A stretch of 64,000 bases of DNA, taken from contig NZ_JAHDIU010000003.1 of assembly GCF_019891545.1 (NCBI RefSeq), positions 248,001-312,000 of the forward strand, in the 5' to 3' direction. Position 1 is the first letter of the stretch. The number at the start of each line of letters is the position of its first letter. Below the pieces are notes generated by a model. That model saw only the letters and a list, made by a program, of their open reading frames with translations. It was not told the DNA's origin and did not search any database. Of this stretch, positions 36,413-44,637 are shown piece after piece. The translations under genes were made by a program, and so were the position numbers. The DNA is from Flavobacterium coralii (GTDB lineage Bacteria; Bacteroidota; Bacteroidia; Flavobacteriales; Flavobacteriaceae).

Positions 36413-36727
36413 TTAGGTAAGTCTGCCTAAAAGTCCAGGCATTTGTTTGCCCTGAACTTCAAATACCGCCTTTAGCCATAAAGGAAATAAAAGTGGCACT
36501 ACTATAAAGGATAGCTTGTTAAAGCCCCATGCCTCTGCAAATTCAAAATGAATAAAGTGCATGGTAGCCCTGGTTAATCCGCAGGCATAACATTCCATAC
36601 CGGCCAGCATTTTAGAAAGGCAAACACTTTCGCCTTTGTCAAAAAAATCAGACGGTAACAGGAACAATACAAACGGAGCCAGCAATGTAACCCACACCCT
36701 TGTATAGAAAACAAACTTTTTAATCAT
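36413..36727 (-). CDS. DUF2752 membrane protein
   Basis: 104 residues. Two or three hydrophobic helices flank the signature CYACGLTRATMHFIHFEF (C-x2-C-G-L-T-R-A with a downstream His), which defines DUF2752. No function is established for the family. It lies 23 bases after the TM2 gene on the same strand, and DUF2752 and TM2 genes often occur together in Bacteroidota. Confidence 0.85.
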   Translation of the reverse strand: MIKKFVFYTRVWVTLLAPFVLFLLPSDFFDKGESVCLSKMLAGMECYACGLTRATMHFIHFEFAEAWGFNKLSFIVVPLLFPLWLKAVFEVQGKQMPGLLGRLT

Positions 36728-36750
36728 TATTTACTATTAAAGGTAAGCTG

Positions 36751-37110
36751 TTACAGTGTTTTAGAGTACCTTCCGTTCTTAGGCTGAAGATCTCCTGTGA
36801 TGATCCTTACAAGGTCAATAAGAGCCCAGATACCACAACCACCAAGAGTTAGTAACTGAACGATACCTTGCCAAGTGTAGCCAAGGTAAAAACGGTGGAT
36901 ACCAAGACCACCTACAAGAGCACAAAGAACAAGTGCGATAACCTGGCTTTTTCCGCTTGCAGCAGCTGCAGGAGAAGAAAGTTCGTCATTTTGCTCTTCA
37001 ACAACTGTTACGTTGTTTGTAGTAGTTCTTTGCACAGGGAAAGAAGCATACATAGCCGTTACTGAAAGCATCAGCACAGCAACTAGTGAAAACAATAGTT
37101 TTAATTTCAT
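36751..37110 (-). CDS. TM2-domain membrane protein
   Basis: 119 residues. Signal-like N-terminus (about 1-24), a short Ala/Ser linker, and then a TM2 domain of two helices: LCALVGGLGIHRFYLGYTWQG with the DRF-like turn replaced by HRFYLG, and LTLGGCGIWALIDLVRIITG. TM2 proteins are widespread membrane proteins without a defined biochemical role. First gene of a two-gene unit with DUF2752. Confidence 0.88.
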   Translation of the reverse strand: MKLKLLFSLVAVLMLSVTAMYASFPVQRTTTNNVTVVEEQNDELSSPAAAASGKSQVIALVLCALVGGLGIHRFYLGYTWQGIVQLLTLGGCGIWALIDLVRIITGDLQPKNGRYSKTL

Positions 37111-37133
37111 AGATAAATGTTTTAAGTTTGTGC

Positions 37134-37141
37134 CAAATATA
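37134..37141 (-). promoter_or_regulatory. -7 box for the TM2/DUF2752 unit
   Basis: CAAATATA on the plus strand reads TATATTTG on the minus strand, 23 nt before the TM2 start. It lies in the 44-bp gap shared with the divergent secreted-protein gene. Confidence 0.55.
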
Positions 37142-37154
37142 TAAAAAACTTCAC

Positions 37155-38033
37155 ATGAAAATAAAACTGCTTTTAACTTTCTTTATATTTTCTTTAACTA
37201 TTTATTCACAAGAGAAGTATGAGTACTACGGCGGTGTTAAGTTAAATGGTGATGATAAGACAATTATATCCTACAGGTTAGTATTTACAGAACAGGACGG
37301 AAAAATTACAGGATACTCTGTTACAGACCTTGGCGGCGAACATGAAACAAAAAATGTGGTATCAGGCTTTTATAATAAGAAGACAAAAGAGTTTACTTTT
37401 AAAGAAAAAGATATCCTTTACACTAAGTCACCCATAAGTGATGATATGTTCTGTTTTATCAATTTTACAGGAAAAGTAAAGCTTGTAAACGATAACAGCG
37501 CTATGGAGGGCGACTTTAAAGGGCTCTTTAAAAACAATACAAAGTGTATTGATGGAACAATTACGCTTATTGGCAACGCCAAAATATATAAGATGTTAAA
37601 CAAGCTGAATAAGAAAATTCAGCGTTCCGGTAAAGTGGATGAGGAGACCAAGCGTAAAGTTAACCCTGTAGCTATACTTGACAGCCTGAAGGTAAACAAC
37701 CTGATTAAGAACCAAAACTTAAACGTATTTGTAGATTCTGACAAGGTATTACTGGAGATTTGGGATGCCGGTAAGGAAGATGGCGACAAGATAAGCCTGC
37801 GCCAGAATGGTGAGTTTATACTGCGCGATTACCAGGTAACCAATAAGAAAAGGATTGTAACGATAGATATGTCTAAAACCACTACCTTCCAGATAACAGC
37901 CCTTAATGAGGGAACTGTAGCGCCGAATACTGCTATGATAAGGCTGGTAGATAAAGACAGGACGGTTGAGCTGATGAGTAACCTTAAGCAAAACGAAAGT
38001 GCCTCGATAACACTGATAAAAAGAAAAGAATAG
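37155..38033 (+). CDS. Secreted protein of unknown function
   Basis: 292 residues from ATG 37155, with signal peptide ending near TIYSQ. The first half (about 20-150) is beta-rich, with paired strands around GGEHETKNVVSGFY. The last 90 residues contain LEIWDAGKEDGDKISLRQNG and APNTAMIRLVD; a domain of this look, with D-x-G-x2-D-G-D and N-T-A motifs, recurs at the C-terminus of secreted Bacteroidota proteins. I do not know its function. ATG 37155 is chosen because it starts a normal signal peptide. Confidence 0.7.
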   Translation: MKIKLLLTFFIFSLTIYSQEKYEYYGGVKLNGDDKTIISYRLVFTEQDGKITGYSVTDLGGEHETKNVVSGFYNKKTKEFTFKEKDILYTKSPISDDMFCFINFTGKVKLVNDNSAMEGDFKGLFKNNTKCIDGTITLIGNAKIYKMLNKLNKKIQRSGKVDEETKRKVNPVAILDSLKVNNLIKNQNLNVFVDSDKVLLEIWDAGKEDGDKISLRQNGEFILRDYQVTNKKRIVTIDMSKTTTFQITALNEGTVAPNTAMIRLVDKDRTVELMSNLKQNESASITLIKRKE

Positions 38034-38052
38034 CCGCAAGGCTATTTTTTTT
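38029..38052. terminator. Terminator at the convergent gene ends
   Basis: AATAGCC / GGCTATT stem with a GCAA tetraloop and eight T residues. It begins inside the stop of the secreted-protein gene and runs into the end of the regulator gene on the other strand. Confidence 0.8.
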
Positions 38053-39013
38053 ATAATCCTGTGTGAGTCTCCTCCTGCATCCGCAGCAGGTAGTGTGCCG
38101 TTTTTTGCCTTGCCCTGTTAAAGAATATTTTACGGTCTCTGGTACCCGACTGGTTCAGCGATTTTGAATTGCGTATCTGGTGGCGGAAGAAGTCTTTTGC
38201 ATTGGTACAGGTTTCTTTATCTGATGTAATAAAGTAGCCCAGCATTGTATAAGGCACAAAAAGTGCCTGCTTGTCAGGGGCGGTTATCAAAACATTATTG
38301 TTAAGGATTAAAAGTTCGTTATAATAAAGGCAGTAATTTGCACTCTCTGCATTGCATTTATGTTCCACTTCAGTAAGAACCTTTTCAAGGTCTGCGCACA
38401 GCAGTTCGGCGTTTTGCAGGCTTAATAGTCCAGCCTGAAAATAATAATATATTTGTTGCAGCGTACTGTTTATAGTGGTGTCATTCCATATTTCATGCAC
38501 TTCCGCACTTTCATATACCGCTTTGAGTTTAGTGCTGTGCTCCAGCAACGAACGGCTTAGCGTAAAGTTTTCGAAAGTATTATCGGTTTGTGAGCCTCGC
38601 AGCAGGTTAAGCCATACATACATTTTAAATTTAGAAAGCAGTGTGCCGCCAATAGTATGGAATAAGGGTATGTCCTTAGCTGAATAATACATTTTTGCAC
38701 CTTCTGTATTTTTAAAGTACTCCAGCCTTTTCGCAGACTCCATGAAATAGGCCTCCATATCGGCTTCGCTCTGTATCTCTTTCGTTTTCTCGACAATAAC
38801 TTTTTTGCTATCGGTAAAAAGTAAATCCATTGACAGCGAAAAGTGCTTGCAAAGCGCTACCGTTTCTTCTATAGAAAACTTACTTTTTAGTGATATGCGC
38901 CTGTGTGCCGCATCATAGCTGATATTAAGTATAGCAGCAACTTCATCTATTACAGATGCGTTTTGGGGTATGTGATTTCGTATAATACGAATTAATTTAT
39001 CCTGGTTACTCAT
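38051..39013 (-). CDS. BetR-like helix-turn-helix regulator
   Basis: 320 residues from ATG 39013. Residues 8 to about 65 form a lambda-repressor-like helix-turn-helix: IDEVAAILNISYDAAHRRISLKS and FSIEETVALCKHFSLSMDLLF. The remainder is helical with no known domain, an arrangement seen in many Bacteroidota regulators of the BetR type. It is divergent from an outer-membrane barrel gene 98 bases away, a plausible target. The longer in-frame start at 39028 adds only five residues. Confidence 0.75.
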   Translation of the reverse strand: MSNQDKLIRIIRNHIPQNASVIDEVAAILNISYDAAHRRISLKSKFSIEETVALCKHFSLSMDLLFTDSKKVIVEKTKEIQSEADMEAYFMESAKRLEYFKNTEGAKMYYSAKDIPLFHTIGGTLLSKFKMYVWLNLLRGSQTDNTFENFTLSRSLLEHSTKLKAVYESAEVHEIWNDTTINSTLQQIYYYFQAGLLSLQNAELLCADLEKVLTEVEHKCNAESANYCLYYNELLILNNNVLITAPDKQALFVPYTMLGYFITSDKETCTNAKDFFRHQIRNSKSLNQSGTRDRKIFFNRARQKTAHYLLRMQEETHTGL

Positions 39014-39025
39014 TTGCGAAAAACA

Positions 39026-39033
39026 CAAATGTA
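39026..39033 (-). promoter_or_regulatory. -7 box for the BetR-like regulator
   Basis: CAAATGTA on the plus strand is TACATTTG on the minus strand, 12 nt before the start codon. Confidence 0.5.
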
Positions 39034-39111
39034 GTGTTTATTATTATTCATTATCACAACACGCATTGTTTTTATCACAATAGATTTGCTTCAGATATAA
39101 AACAAATATTT

Positions 39112-39765
39112 ATGAAGACATTTAGTTTAATTGCAGCACTATTCAGTTTTTTAATTTGTTCTGCGCAGTATGATACGCTGCCGTATAGCAGTAATTTACC
39201 ACAGGATGTACGTAAAAAAAATGAAAATGTAAGTTTTGAACCCGGGCTGCGGCTGCCTGTAGGCAGCCTTGCCGATGTTATGGGAGCTTCACCGGAACTC
39301 GGCATATGGGTTCGCGGAAAAATTAATGATGACAATTACCTTGATATTGGGGGTTCTGCTTTTGCAGTGGAAGAAAAAAATGAGTTCATGTACACCAGCA
39401 GGGGCGATACTTATGGTGTTAAGCTAAAAGGGGCAGGGGGTACGGCAGGTTTCAGGCTCGCGAAGCTTTATGATTTATCTTCAGGTAAGTATAAAACAGG
39501 GCTTGAGTGGCTCTCTACCTTCGGGTATGCCTTTTTAACGTATGAGGATAAATATACTATAGAAAACAACCAAGGCGAAAATTTTGAAAAAACAGACCTT
39601 AAAGCATTTCATACGTTTACACTTGGGCAGGGCTTTCGTTTTACGGTTGATAATGTTGGCTTGCAGGTTAACTACAACTATTCGCCCTACGGGCAGTTTA
39701 ACAGCCATGTAAGCAATGGTTTTGGCGCACACAGCCTTAGCGCAGGAATTATTTATAAGCTTTAG
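39112..39765 (+). CDS. Outer-membrane beta-barrel-like protein of unknown function
   Basis: 217 residues from ATG 39112, with signal peptide ending near ICSAQ. The body alternates Gly/aromatic strands (FEPGLRLPVGSLADVMGASPE, FRFTVDNVGLQVNYNY) and ends in SAGIIYKL, typical of a small outer-membrane barrel. No closer family is recognised. An in-frame start at 39034 would add 26 non-signal residues and is rejected. Confidence 0.65.
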   Translation: MKTFSLIAALFSFLICSAQYDTLPYSSNLPQDVRKKNENVSFEPGLRLPVGSLADVMGASPELGIWVRGKINDDNYLDIGGSAFAVEEKNEFMYTSRGDTYGVKLKGAGGTAGFRLAKLYDLSSGKYKTGLEWLSTFGYAFLTYEDKYTIENNQGENFEKTDLKAFHTFTLGQGFRFTVDNVGLQVNYNYSPYGQFNSHVSNGFGAHSLSAGIIYKL

Positions 39766-39790
39766 TTAACTCATCACCTGTATAAAAGTC

Positions 39791-40393
39791 ATGAAGAAGT
39801 TACCAATATTACTCATAGCGTTTCGCCTTATCATCGGCCCTGTAATGATTGCACTTACATATTGTTATGGTGAAAGCTCTTCCGGCGTTTTAGTTGCCTT
39901 ATTATTTTTAGGGATACTCTCTGATATCTTTGATGGTATTGTGGCGCGCAGTACCGGCGTTTCTTCGGCAAAGTTAAGGCGCATGGACAGCCAAACCGAC
40001 CTTGTGTTCTGGCTCTGTGCCGGATGGTGCGCATGGCTGCTGCACCCGCAGATAATTATAGGCAATAAATATGCTATCATTACTATTTTTGTAATGGAGG
40101 CAGCAACATATGTGTTCAGCATTTTAAAGTTTGACAAAGAAACCTGTACGCACGCATGGCTTTCCAAGCTATGGGGTATTACACTGTTTGTTGCTTTAAC
40201 ATCAATTATCGGATTTGGAAACGGGGGTGTGCCACTTGCGCTGGCGGTTGTTTTCGGGATAATTTCGCATATAGATGTATACCTCATAATATTGCTTTTG
40301 CCACAATGGACACATGATGTGCCAAGTTGTTACCATGCATGGCTTATTCGTAAAGGGAAGCCCTTTAAAAGGTATAAAATGTTTAATGGTTAA
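39791..40393 (+). CDS. CDP-alcohol phosphatidyltransferase-family protein
   Basis: 200 residues, five or six membrane helices. The family motif D-G-x2-A-R-x8-G-x3-D-x3-D appears as FDGIVARSTG...LRRMDSQTD: the three Asp residues and the AR are kept, while the usual Gly is Leu. The C-terminal HDVPSCYHAW...FKRYKMFNG is common to Bacteroidota members. It probably makes a phospholipid head group; the alcohol is not identifiable. It is separated from pnp by a palindrome-rich 200-bp gap. Confidence 0.78.
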   Translation: MKKLPILLIAFRLIIGPVMIALTYCYGESSSGVLVALLFLGILSDIFDGIVARSTGVSSAKLRRMDSQTDLVFWLCAGWCAWLLHPQIIIGNKYAIITIFVMEAATYVFSILKFDKETCTHAWLSKLWGITLFVALTSIIGFGNGGVPLALAVVFGIISHIDVYLIILLLPQWTHDVPSCYHAWLIRKGKPFKRYKMFNG

Positions 40394-40412
40394 AGAGGCT
40401 TTTCTGGGTCTT

Positions 40413-40540
40413 AATCGGAGTTAATCTCCATTCCGGCCGCGGTGGAGAAATCCCTTGTTTTGTATAAAGATTTCTCGACTTCACTTTGTTTTGCTCGAAA
40501 TGGAAATGCGTTTCATTCCTAACTTGTGGAGGAATCTTTA
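40413..40540. repeat. REP-like imperfect palindromes in the gap before pnp
   Basis: One imperfect inverted repeat pairs GGAGAAATC (from about 40443) with GATTTCTCGACTTC (from about 40469). A second short block has TCATTCC (40513-40519) followed by GGAGGAATCTTTAT, closely resembling TCATTCC...GGAGGAATCTTAA inside the 22391-22520 element. This is a dispersed intergenic repeat family; no gene is visible. Confidence 0.6.
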
Positions 40541-40544
40541 TATG

Positions 40545-40572
40545 AAAAAACCCGGTGCATTGCACCGGGTTT
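40545..40572 (-). terminator. Rho-independent terminator after pnp
   Basis: AACCCGGTGCA / TGCACCGGGTT, an 11-bp perfect stem, followed on the minus strand by six T residues, 24 bases past the pnp stop. It can also fold for transcripts arriving from the plus strand. Confidence 0.88.
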
Positions 40573-40595
40573 AAGTTATGTTCAGGGAATAATTA

Positions 40596-42908
40596 TTATT
40601 CCTGAGAGTCATTGTTCTGGCTTTCGCCTGCAGCATCATTCCTGTGTTCTTCCCTCGGGCCACGGTCGCGTGAGTTCCTGTCGTCCCTTCCGCCACGGTT
40701 ATCTCTGTTGCGGTTGTCGCGGTTACGGTTATCACGGTTGCCGCCTTCCCTTGGTCCCCTGTCCTCGCGCGGAGGGCGGTTCTCATCCCTTGGAGGGCGC
40801 GGAAGCAATGCTTTTCTTGATACTTTTTCCTTGCGGGTTTTAGGGTCTATACCAATATATTTAACTTCAAATACATCGCCCATATTAACCACATCGGTAA
40901 CATTTTCAGTACGCTCCCATGCCAGCTCACTAACGTGTAGCAGCACTTCATTGCCCGGCGCTTTGGTATATTCTACCACCGCACCAAAATCAAGCATCTT
41001 GATAACCTTAACCTCATATGTTTCGCCAACTGTAGGCTTAAATATGATAGAGTCTATTTTATCAAGTACTGCCTTAATTCCTTCAGGGCTTGTACCTAAA
41101 ATTTCTACTTCGCCCTGCTCATCCACTTCATTAATAACAATAGTAGTGCCTGTGGCTTTCTGTAGTTCCTGTATCACTTTACCACCAGGGCCAATAAGCG
41201 CACCTATAAATGCACCAGGTATAGTGGTCTTGATGATCTTAGGAGCGTGGCGTTTCACGTCTTCCCTCGGCTCTGCAATAACTTCTGTTAGCTTACCAAG
41301 AATGTGCAAACGGCCTTCACGTGCCTGGTCCAGGGCTTTCTCCATGATCTCATAGTTAAGGCCCTCTATCTTAATATCCATCTGGCAGGCAGTAATACCG
41401 TCTTCGGTACCTGTAACTTTAAAGTCCATATCACCAAGGTGGTCTTCATCACCAAGAATATCGCTTAACACGGCATAACGCCCTGTCTTATCATCAGAGA
41501 TAAGGCCCATTGCGATACCCGATACAGGTTTTTTCATTTTTATACCGGCATCCATAAGTGCAAGTGTACCCGCACATACAGTAGCCATAGAAGATGAACC
41601 GTTAGATTCCAGTACTTCAGAAACGATACGTATTGTGTAAGGCACCTCGTCCGGTATCATGTTTTTAAGCGCACGCTGTGCAAGGTTACCGTGACCTACT
41701 TCGCGCCTTGAAGTTCCCCTTAGCGGTTTTGCTTCACCTGTAGAGAATGGCGGGAAGTTATAGTGCAGGTAAAAACGCTCTTCGCCCTGCTCTGAAGGAA
41801 GGTCGATTACATTTGATTCGCGCGATGTACCAAGAGTTACCGTAGCAAGCGCCTGGGTTTCACCACGTGTAAATAAAGCCGAACCGTGTGGCGAAGGCAG
41901 GTAATCTACCTCGCACCATATAGGACGTATCTCGTTGGTCTTACGTCCGTCAAGACGAAGGCCAAGATCAAGTACTACGTTACGAACCGCTTCTTTTTGC
42001 GACTGCTTAAGGTATTTGCTGATAAGCTCGCCTTTTTCAAGCAGTTCTTCTTCTTCAAAAGAAGCCAGTATTTCTTCCTTAATTTCGGCAAATTTCTCAC
42101 CACGCTCATGCTTGGCAGAACTTTCTTTTGCAATGGCGAAGTATTTTTCGTAGCTCAGTTCAAATATCTTAGCTTTAAGCTCGTCATCATTAGCTTCAGC
42201 TTCATATTCCCTGAATCCTTTGTTAACGGCAGCCCTAAGGCGTTGCTGAACCTCTATCTGTTTCTTGATGGCTTCGTGTGCAAATTTAATTGCCTCCACC
42301 ATTTCAGCTTCAGATATCTCCTTCATTTCACCTTCTACCATCGCAACAGAGTCAGCGCTCGCACCAATCATCATGTCAATGTCGCTTTCTGCAAGCTGCT
42401 CACGGCTTGGGTTTATTATAAGCTCTCCGTTTACACGGCCTACGCGCACTTCAGATATAAGAGTGTAAAAAGGCACATCTGATACGGCAAGCGCTGCAGA
42501 GGCGGCAAGGCCGGCAAGCGAATCAGGCATAACGTTTTCGTCATGGCTCATCAGCTGTATCATTACCTGTGTCTCGGCATGGTAATCATCCGGGAACAAA
42601 GGGCGCAGTACCCTGTCAACAAGGCGCATGGTAAGTACTTCTGCATCGCTTGGGCGTGCCTCGCGCTTAAAGAAACCACCCGGAAAACGCCCTGCGGCAG
42701 CAAATTTTTCACGGTAATCTACCGTAAGGGGTAAAAAGTCTATACCTGGTGCGGCAGTCCTGGCCGATACCACGGTGGCAAGCAGCATGGCGTCTCCCAT
42801 GCGAACAACTACTGATCCATCAGCCTGCTTTGCCAGTTTGCCGGTCTCGATGGAGATGGAGCGTCCATCACCAAGATCAATAGTTTCTTTAATAACGTTT
42901 AAACTCAT
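40596..42908 (-). CDS. pnp: Polyribonucleotide nucleotidyltransferase (PNPase)
   Basis: 770 residues. Two RNase PH-like halves are separated by a helical domain; the second half has [37 protein letters not shown] and a [15 protein letters not shown] metal-binding stretch. KH ([14 protein letters not shown]) and S1 (GAVVEY...[10 protein letters not shown]) domains follow. The enzyme degrades RNA 3' to 5' with phosphate. The last 60 residues are a low-complexity tail of RDN, RPPR and GGR repeats, longer than in enterobacterial PNPase and probably an RNA- or protein-contact extension. Separated from rpsO upstream by a terminator. Confidence 0.97.
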   Translation of the reverse strand: MSLNVIKETIDLGDGRSISIETGKLAKQADGSVVVRMGDAMLLATVVSARTAAPGIDFLPLTVDYREKFAAAGRFPGGFFKREARPSDAEVLTMRLVDRVLRPLFPDDYHAETQVMIQLMSHDENVMPDSLAGLAASAALAVSDVPFYTLISEVRVGRVNGELIINPSREQLAESDIDMMIGASADSVAMVEGEMKEISEAEMVEAIKFAHEAIKKQIEVQQRLRAAVNKGFREYEAEANDDELKAKIFELSYEKYFAIAKESSAKHERGEKFAEIKEEILASFEEEELLEKGELISKYLKQSQKEAVRNVVLDLGLRLDGRKTNEIRPIWCEVDYLPSPHGSALFTRGETQALATVTLGTSRESNVIDLPSEQGEERFYLHYNFPPFSTGEAKPLRGTSRREVGHGNLAQRALKNMIPDEVPYTIRIVSEVLESNGSSSMATVCAGTLALMDAGIKMKKPVSGIAMGLISDDKTGRYAVLSDILGDEDHLGDMDFKVTGTEDGITACQMDIKIEGLNYEIMEKALDQAREGRLHILGKLTEVIAEPREDVKRHAPKIIKTTIPGAFIGALIGPGGKVIQELQKATGTTIVINEVDEQGEVEILGTSPEGIKAVLDKIDSIIFKPTVGETYEVKVIKMLDFGAVVEYTKAPGNEVLLHVSELAWERTENVTDVVNMGDVFEVKYIGIDPKTRKEKVSRKALLPRPPRDENRPPREDRGPREGGNRDNRNRDNRNRDNRGGRDDRNSRDRGPREEHRNDAAGESQNNDSQE

Positions 42909-42935
42909 ACGTTTTTAAGTCATTTGATTAAACAA

Positions 42936-42996
42936 TGGGTTTGTTGTAGTTGTGTTGTTGTGTGTCGTTGTGTGTCGTTGTTGTTGTAGTAACCCA
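42936..42996 (-). repeat. Tandem 10-bp repeat in the pnp leader, closed by a short stem
   Basis: TGTGTTGTTG, TGTGTCGTTG, TGTGTCGTTG lie head to tail at 42951-42980. On the pnp (minus) strand this is a CAA-rich, unstructured stretch bracketed by TGGGTT / AACCCA (6 bp). It ends 27 nt before the pnp start codon. Confidence 0.6.
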
Positions 42997-43032
42997 ATGA
43001 AAAACCAAAACTTTTTCTGCAATATAAAAAAC

Positions 43033-43056
43033 AAAAAGAGGCGCGCGGGCACCTCT
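43033..43056 (-). terminator. Rho-independent terminator after rpsO
   Basis: AGAGG-x-GC / GC-x-CCTCT stem with a GC-rich loop at 43037-43056, followed on the minus strand by a T-run. It lies 12 bases past the rpsO stop. Confidence 0.75.
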
Positions 43057-43067
43057 TCTCATCTCGA

Positions 43068-43337
43068 TTATTTTCTGATGTTCAATTCTTTGATAATCTC
43101 ACGATACCTGTTAATCTCTTTTTTCTTGAGGTAGTCAAGAAGGCTCCTTCTTTTACCTACCAGCTTAACAAGCGAGCGCTCTGTGTTAAAATCATGACGA
43201 TTTTTTTTAAGGTGCTCTGTAAGGTGGTTAATCCTGAATGTGAAAAGCGCAATCTGGCCTTCGGCAGTACCTGTGTCCTGTCCGTTTTTGCCGTGCTTTG
43301 CGAAAATTTGTTCTTTAACTTCTTTAGTCAAGTACAT
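43068..43337 (-). CDS. rpsO: 30S ribosomal protein S15
   Basis: 89 residues, the standard size. MYLTKEVKEQIF, DTGTAEGQIALFTFRINHLTEHLK, KDRHDFNTERSL-like (KNRHDFNTERSL), and GKRRSLLDYLKKKEINRY are family-defining. S15 binds 16S rRNA and nucleates the 30S platform. ATG 43337 gives the correct N-terminus; a longer in-frame start at 43394 falls in the promoter and leader. rpsO sits directly upstream of pnp, as in many bacteria, though a terminator lies between them. Confidence 0.97.
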   Translation of the reverse strand: MYLTKEVKEQIFAKHGKNGQDTGTAEGQIALFTFRINHLTEHLKKNRHDFNTERSLVKLVGKRRSLLDYLKKKEINRYREIIKELNIRK

Positions 43338-43391
43338 GCCAATATTATTTAAATAATTTTTATGTAACCTCAGGTCTATCCTGATTGGGTG

Positions 43392-43399
43392 CAAAGGTA
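43392..43399 (-). promoter_or_regulatory. -7 box for rpsO
   Basis: CAAAGGTA on the plus strand reads TACCTTTG on the minus strand. A leader of about 50 nt follows, including a small TCAGG/CCTGA hairpin (43366-43383 region). Bases 43400-43550, between here and the GAF gene, show nothing else. Confidence 0.6.
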
Positions 43400-43550
43400 A
43401 ACTAAAATTCCGAATTATAAAGTCTTAAAGTCAAAAGTTTTTAAAGCCATAAAGACTTCGCTTAAAGTGCTGTCGATGAGTAAACTGTACGATATTAAAT
43501 TGTGCTTTGGCTATGTTTTACTTTACGACTTTTTAACTTTCCTCTTTCGA

Positions 43551-44006
43551 CTAAAACAGCTTTGCTACTTCCTCGTTTACAAATTCAAGAAAACGTTCAT
43601 CATTTTCAGTAAATGCATCCAGTATGTTAGAGTCGATATCAATCTGTCCTATGTTTTTGCCGTCTACAAAAAGTGGTACTACAATTTCAGATTTTACTGT
43701 TATGCTGCACGCAATATAATTGTCCTGTGCAGTAACATCCGGCACTACGAAGTTCTGGTTAGATACTGCTACCTGCCCGCATATACCTTTGCCAAACGGT
43801 ATAACGGTATGATCTGTAGGCTCGCCTGCATAGGGGCCAAGTATAAGCTCTTCTTTCTCTCCGTTCCTGAAATAGAAGCCCACCCAGTCATAATAATCGA
43901 TGTTGTCTTTTAGCAGGTGGCATACCTGCAGCAGCTTTTCATCGCGCAGGGTGTTATCGTGGTGCAGTATGTCGGTTACTTTAGGTTTTAGTTCTTCAAA
44001 TGTCAT
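43551..44006 (-). CDS. GAF-domain protein of the free-methionine-(R)-sulfoxide reductase type
   Basis: 151 residues from ATG 44006; an upstream in-frame start at 44036 lies inside the promoter. A GAF fold with WVGFYF, LGPYAGEP, GKGICGQVAVSNQ, NYIACSITVKSEIVVPL and IGQIDIDS matches fRMsr, which reduces free methionine-R-sulfoxide. Two of the three cysteines used by the E. coli enzyme are seen (Cys76, Cys100, with the same spacing of 24). The third, 10 residues before the first, is His66 here. It may therefore use a different resolving thiol or be a GAF sensor. Confidence 0.8.
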   Translation of the reverse strand: MTFEELKPKVTDILHHDNTLRDEKLLQVCHLLKDNIDYYDWVGFYFRNGEKEELILGPYAGEPTDHTVIPFGKGICGQVAVSNQNFVVPDVTAQDNYIACSITVKSEIVVPLFVDGKNIGQIDIDSNILDAFTENDERFLEFVNEEVAKLF

Positions 44007-44025
44007 ATTCAAAATATATTTACTG

Positions 44026-44033
44026 CAAAAGTA
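44026..44033 (-). promoter_or_regulatory. -7 box for the GAF/fRMsr gene
   Basis: CAAAAGTA on the plus strand is TACTTTTG on the minus strand, 20 nt before the start. Confidence 0.5.
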
Positions 44034-44068
44034 CATATTGGCTGTTATTTTACCTTAGCTGTTTTTGT

Positions 44069-44076
44069 TATTTTTG
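44069..44076 (+). promoter_or_regulatory. -7 box for xrtF
   Basis: TATTTTTG on the plus strand, 15 nt before the xrtF start. The divergent GAF gene promoter is 36 bases away. Confidence 0.45.
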
Positions 44077-44091
44077 TTGAAAATAGCGTAA

Positions 44092-44637
44092 ATGAGCATC
44101 TGGCAAAAAAACCGCCCTTTCTTTCTGTTCCTTATCAAGTTCGGGCTTAGTTACCTTATACTTTCTGTACTGTATTGGCTTTACCTGAGCCAGTATAATG
44201 CCGAGGCAAACGAAGCCGACGGCATGACCACTATTGTTGCGGAACAATCTCAGGATGTGGCGCTGTGGCTTGGGCAGGAAGCATATATTACAGAGCACCC
44301 CGAACAGCCGTCTTACAGGTTCTTTATTAATAATAAAGCCGTGGCAAGGGTAGTGGAAGGCTGTAATGCCGTGAGTGTAATGATTTTGTTTGCTGCATTT
44401 GTAATAGCTTTTTCTACAACATTTAAGCGGACATCACTTTTTATACTCGCGGGCATTGTTATTATACACATACTAAATGTAGTGCGTGTAGCCCTGCTTT
44501 CTATGGGGTTTTATTATTACCCCGAATATAAAGAGCTGATGCATGACATACTTTTCCCTCTGTTTATCTATGGTGTCGTTTTTGCTTTATGGGTGCTGTG
44601 GGTAATGAAAATATCAGGATATGGCAAAAAGCATTAA
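44092..44637 (+). CDS. xrtF: Exosortase family protein XrtF
   Basis: 181 residues with about five membrane helices. VVEGCNAVSVMILFAAFVIAFS carries the catalytic Cys, NVVRVALLSMGFYY the Arg, and KELMHDILFPLFIYG the His, all in the order and spacing of exosortases. Exosortases cut and probably transfer proteins with a C-terminal sorting tail at the outer side of the inner membrane. XrtF is the short Flavobacteria-type form. The partner gene overlaps its end by 17 bases. No sorting-tail substrate is visible in this window. Confidence 0.88.
   Translation: MSIWQKNRPFFLFLIKFGLSYLILSVLYWLYLSQYNAEANEADGMTTIVAEQSQDVALWLGQEAYITEHPEQPSYRFFINNKAVARVVEGCNAVSVMILFAAFVIAFSTTFKRTSLFILAGIVIIHILNVVRVALLSMGFYYYPEYKELMHDILFPLFIYGVVFALWVLWVMKISGYGKKH

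Noticed and set aside
40596-41355. Plus-strand open frames opposite pnp
   Set aside because: They mirror the pnp coding strand, with Ser/Leu-rich translation of its codon pattern, and have no independent support.
42951-42980. CRISPR-like array in the pnp leader
   Set aside because: Units are 10 bp, adjacent and without spacers; this is a simple tandem repeat.
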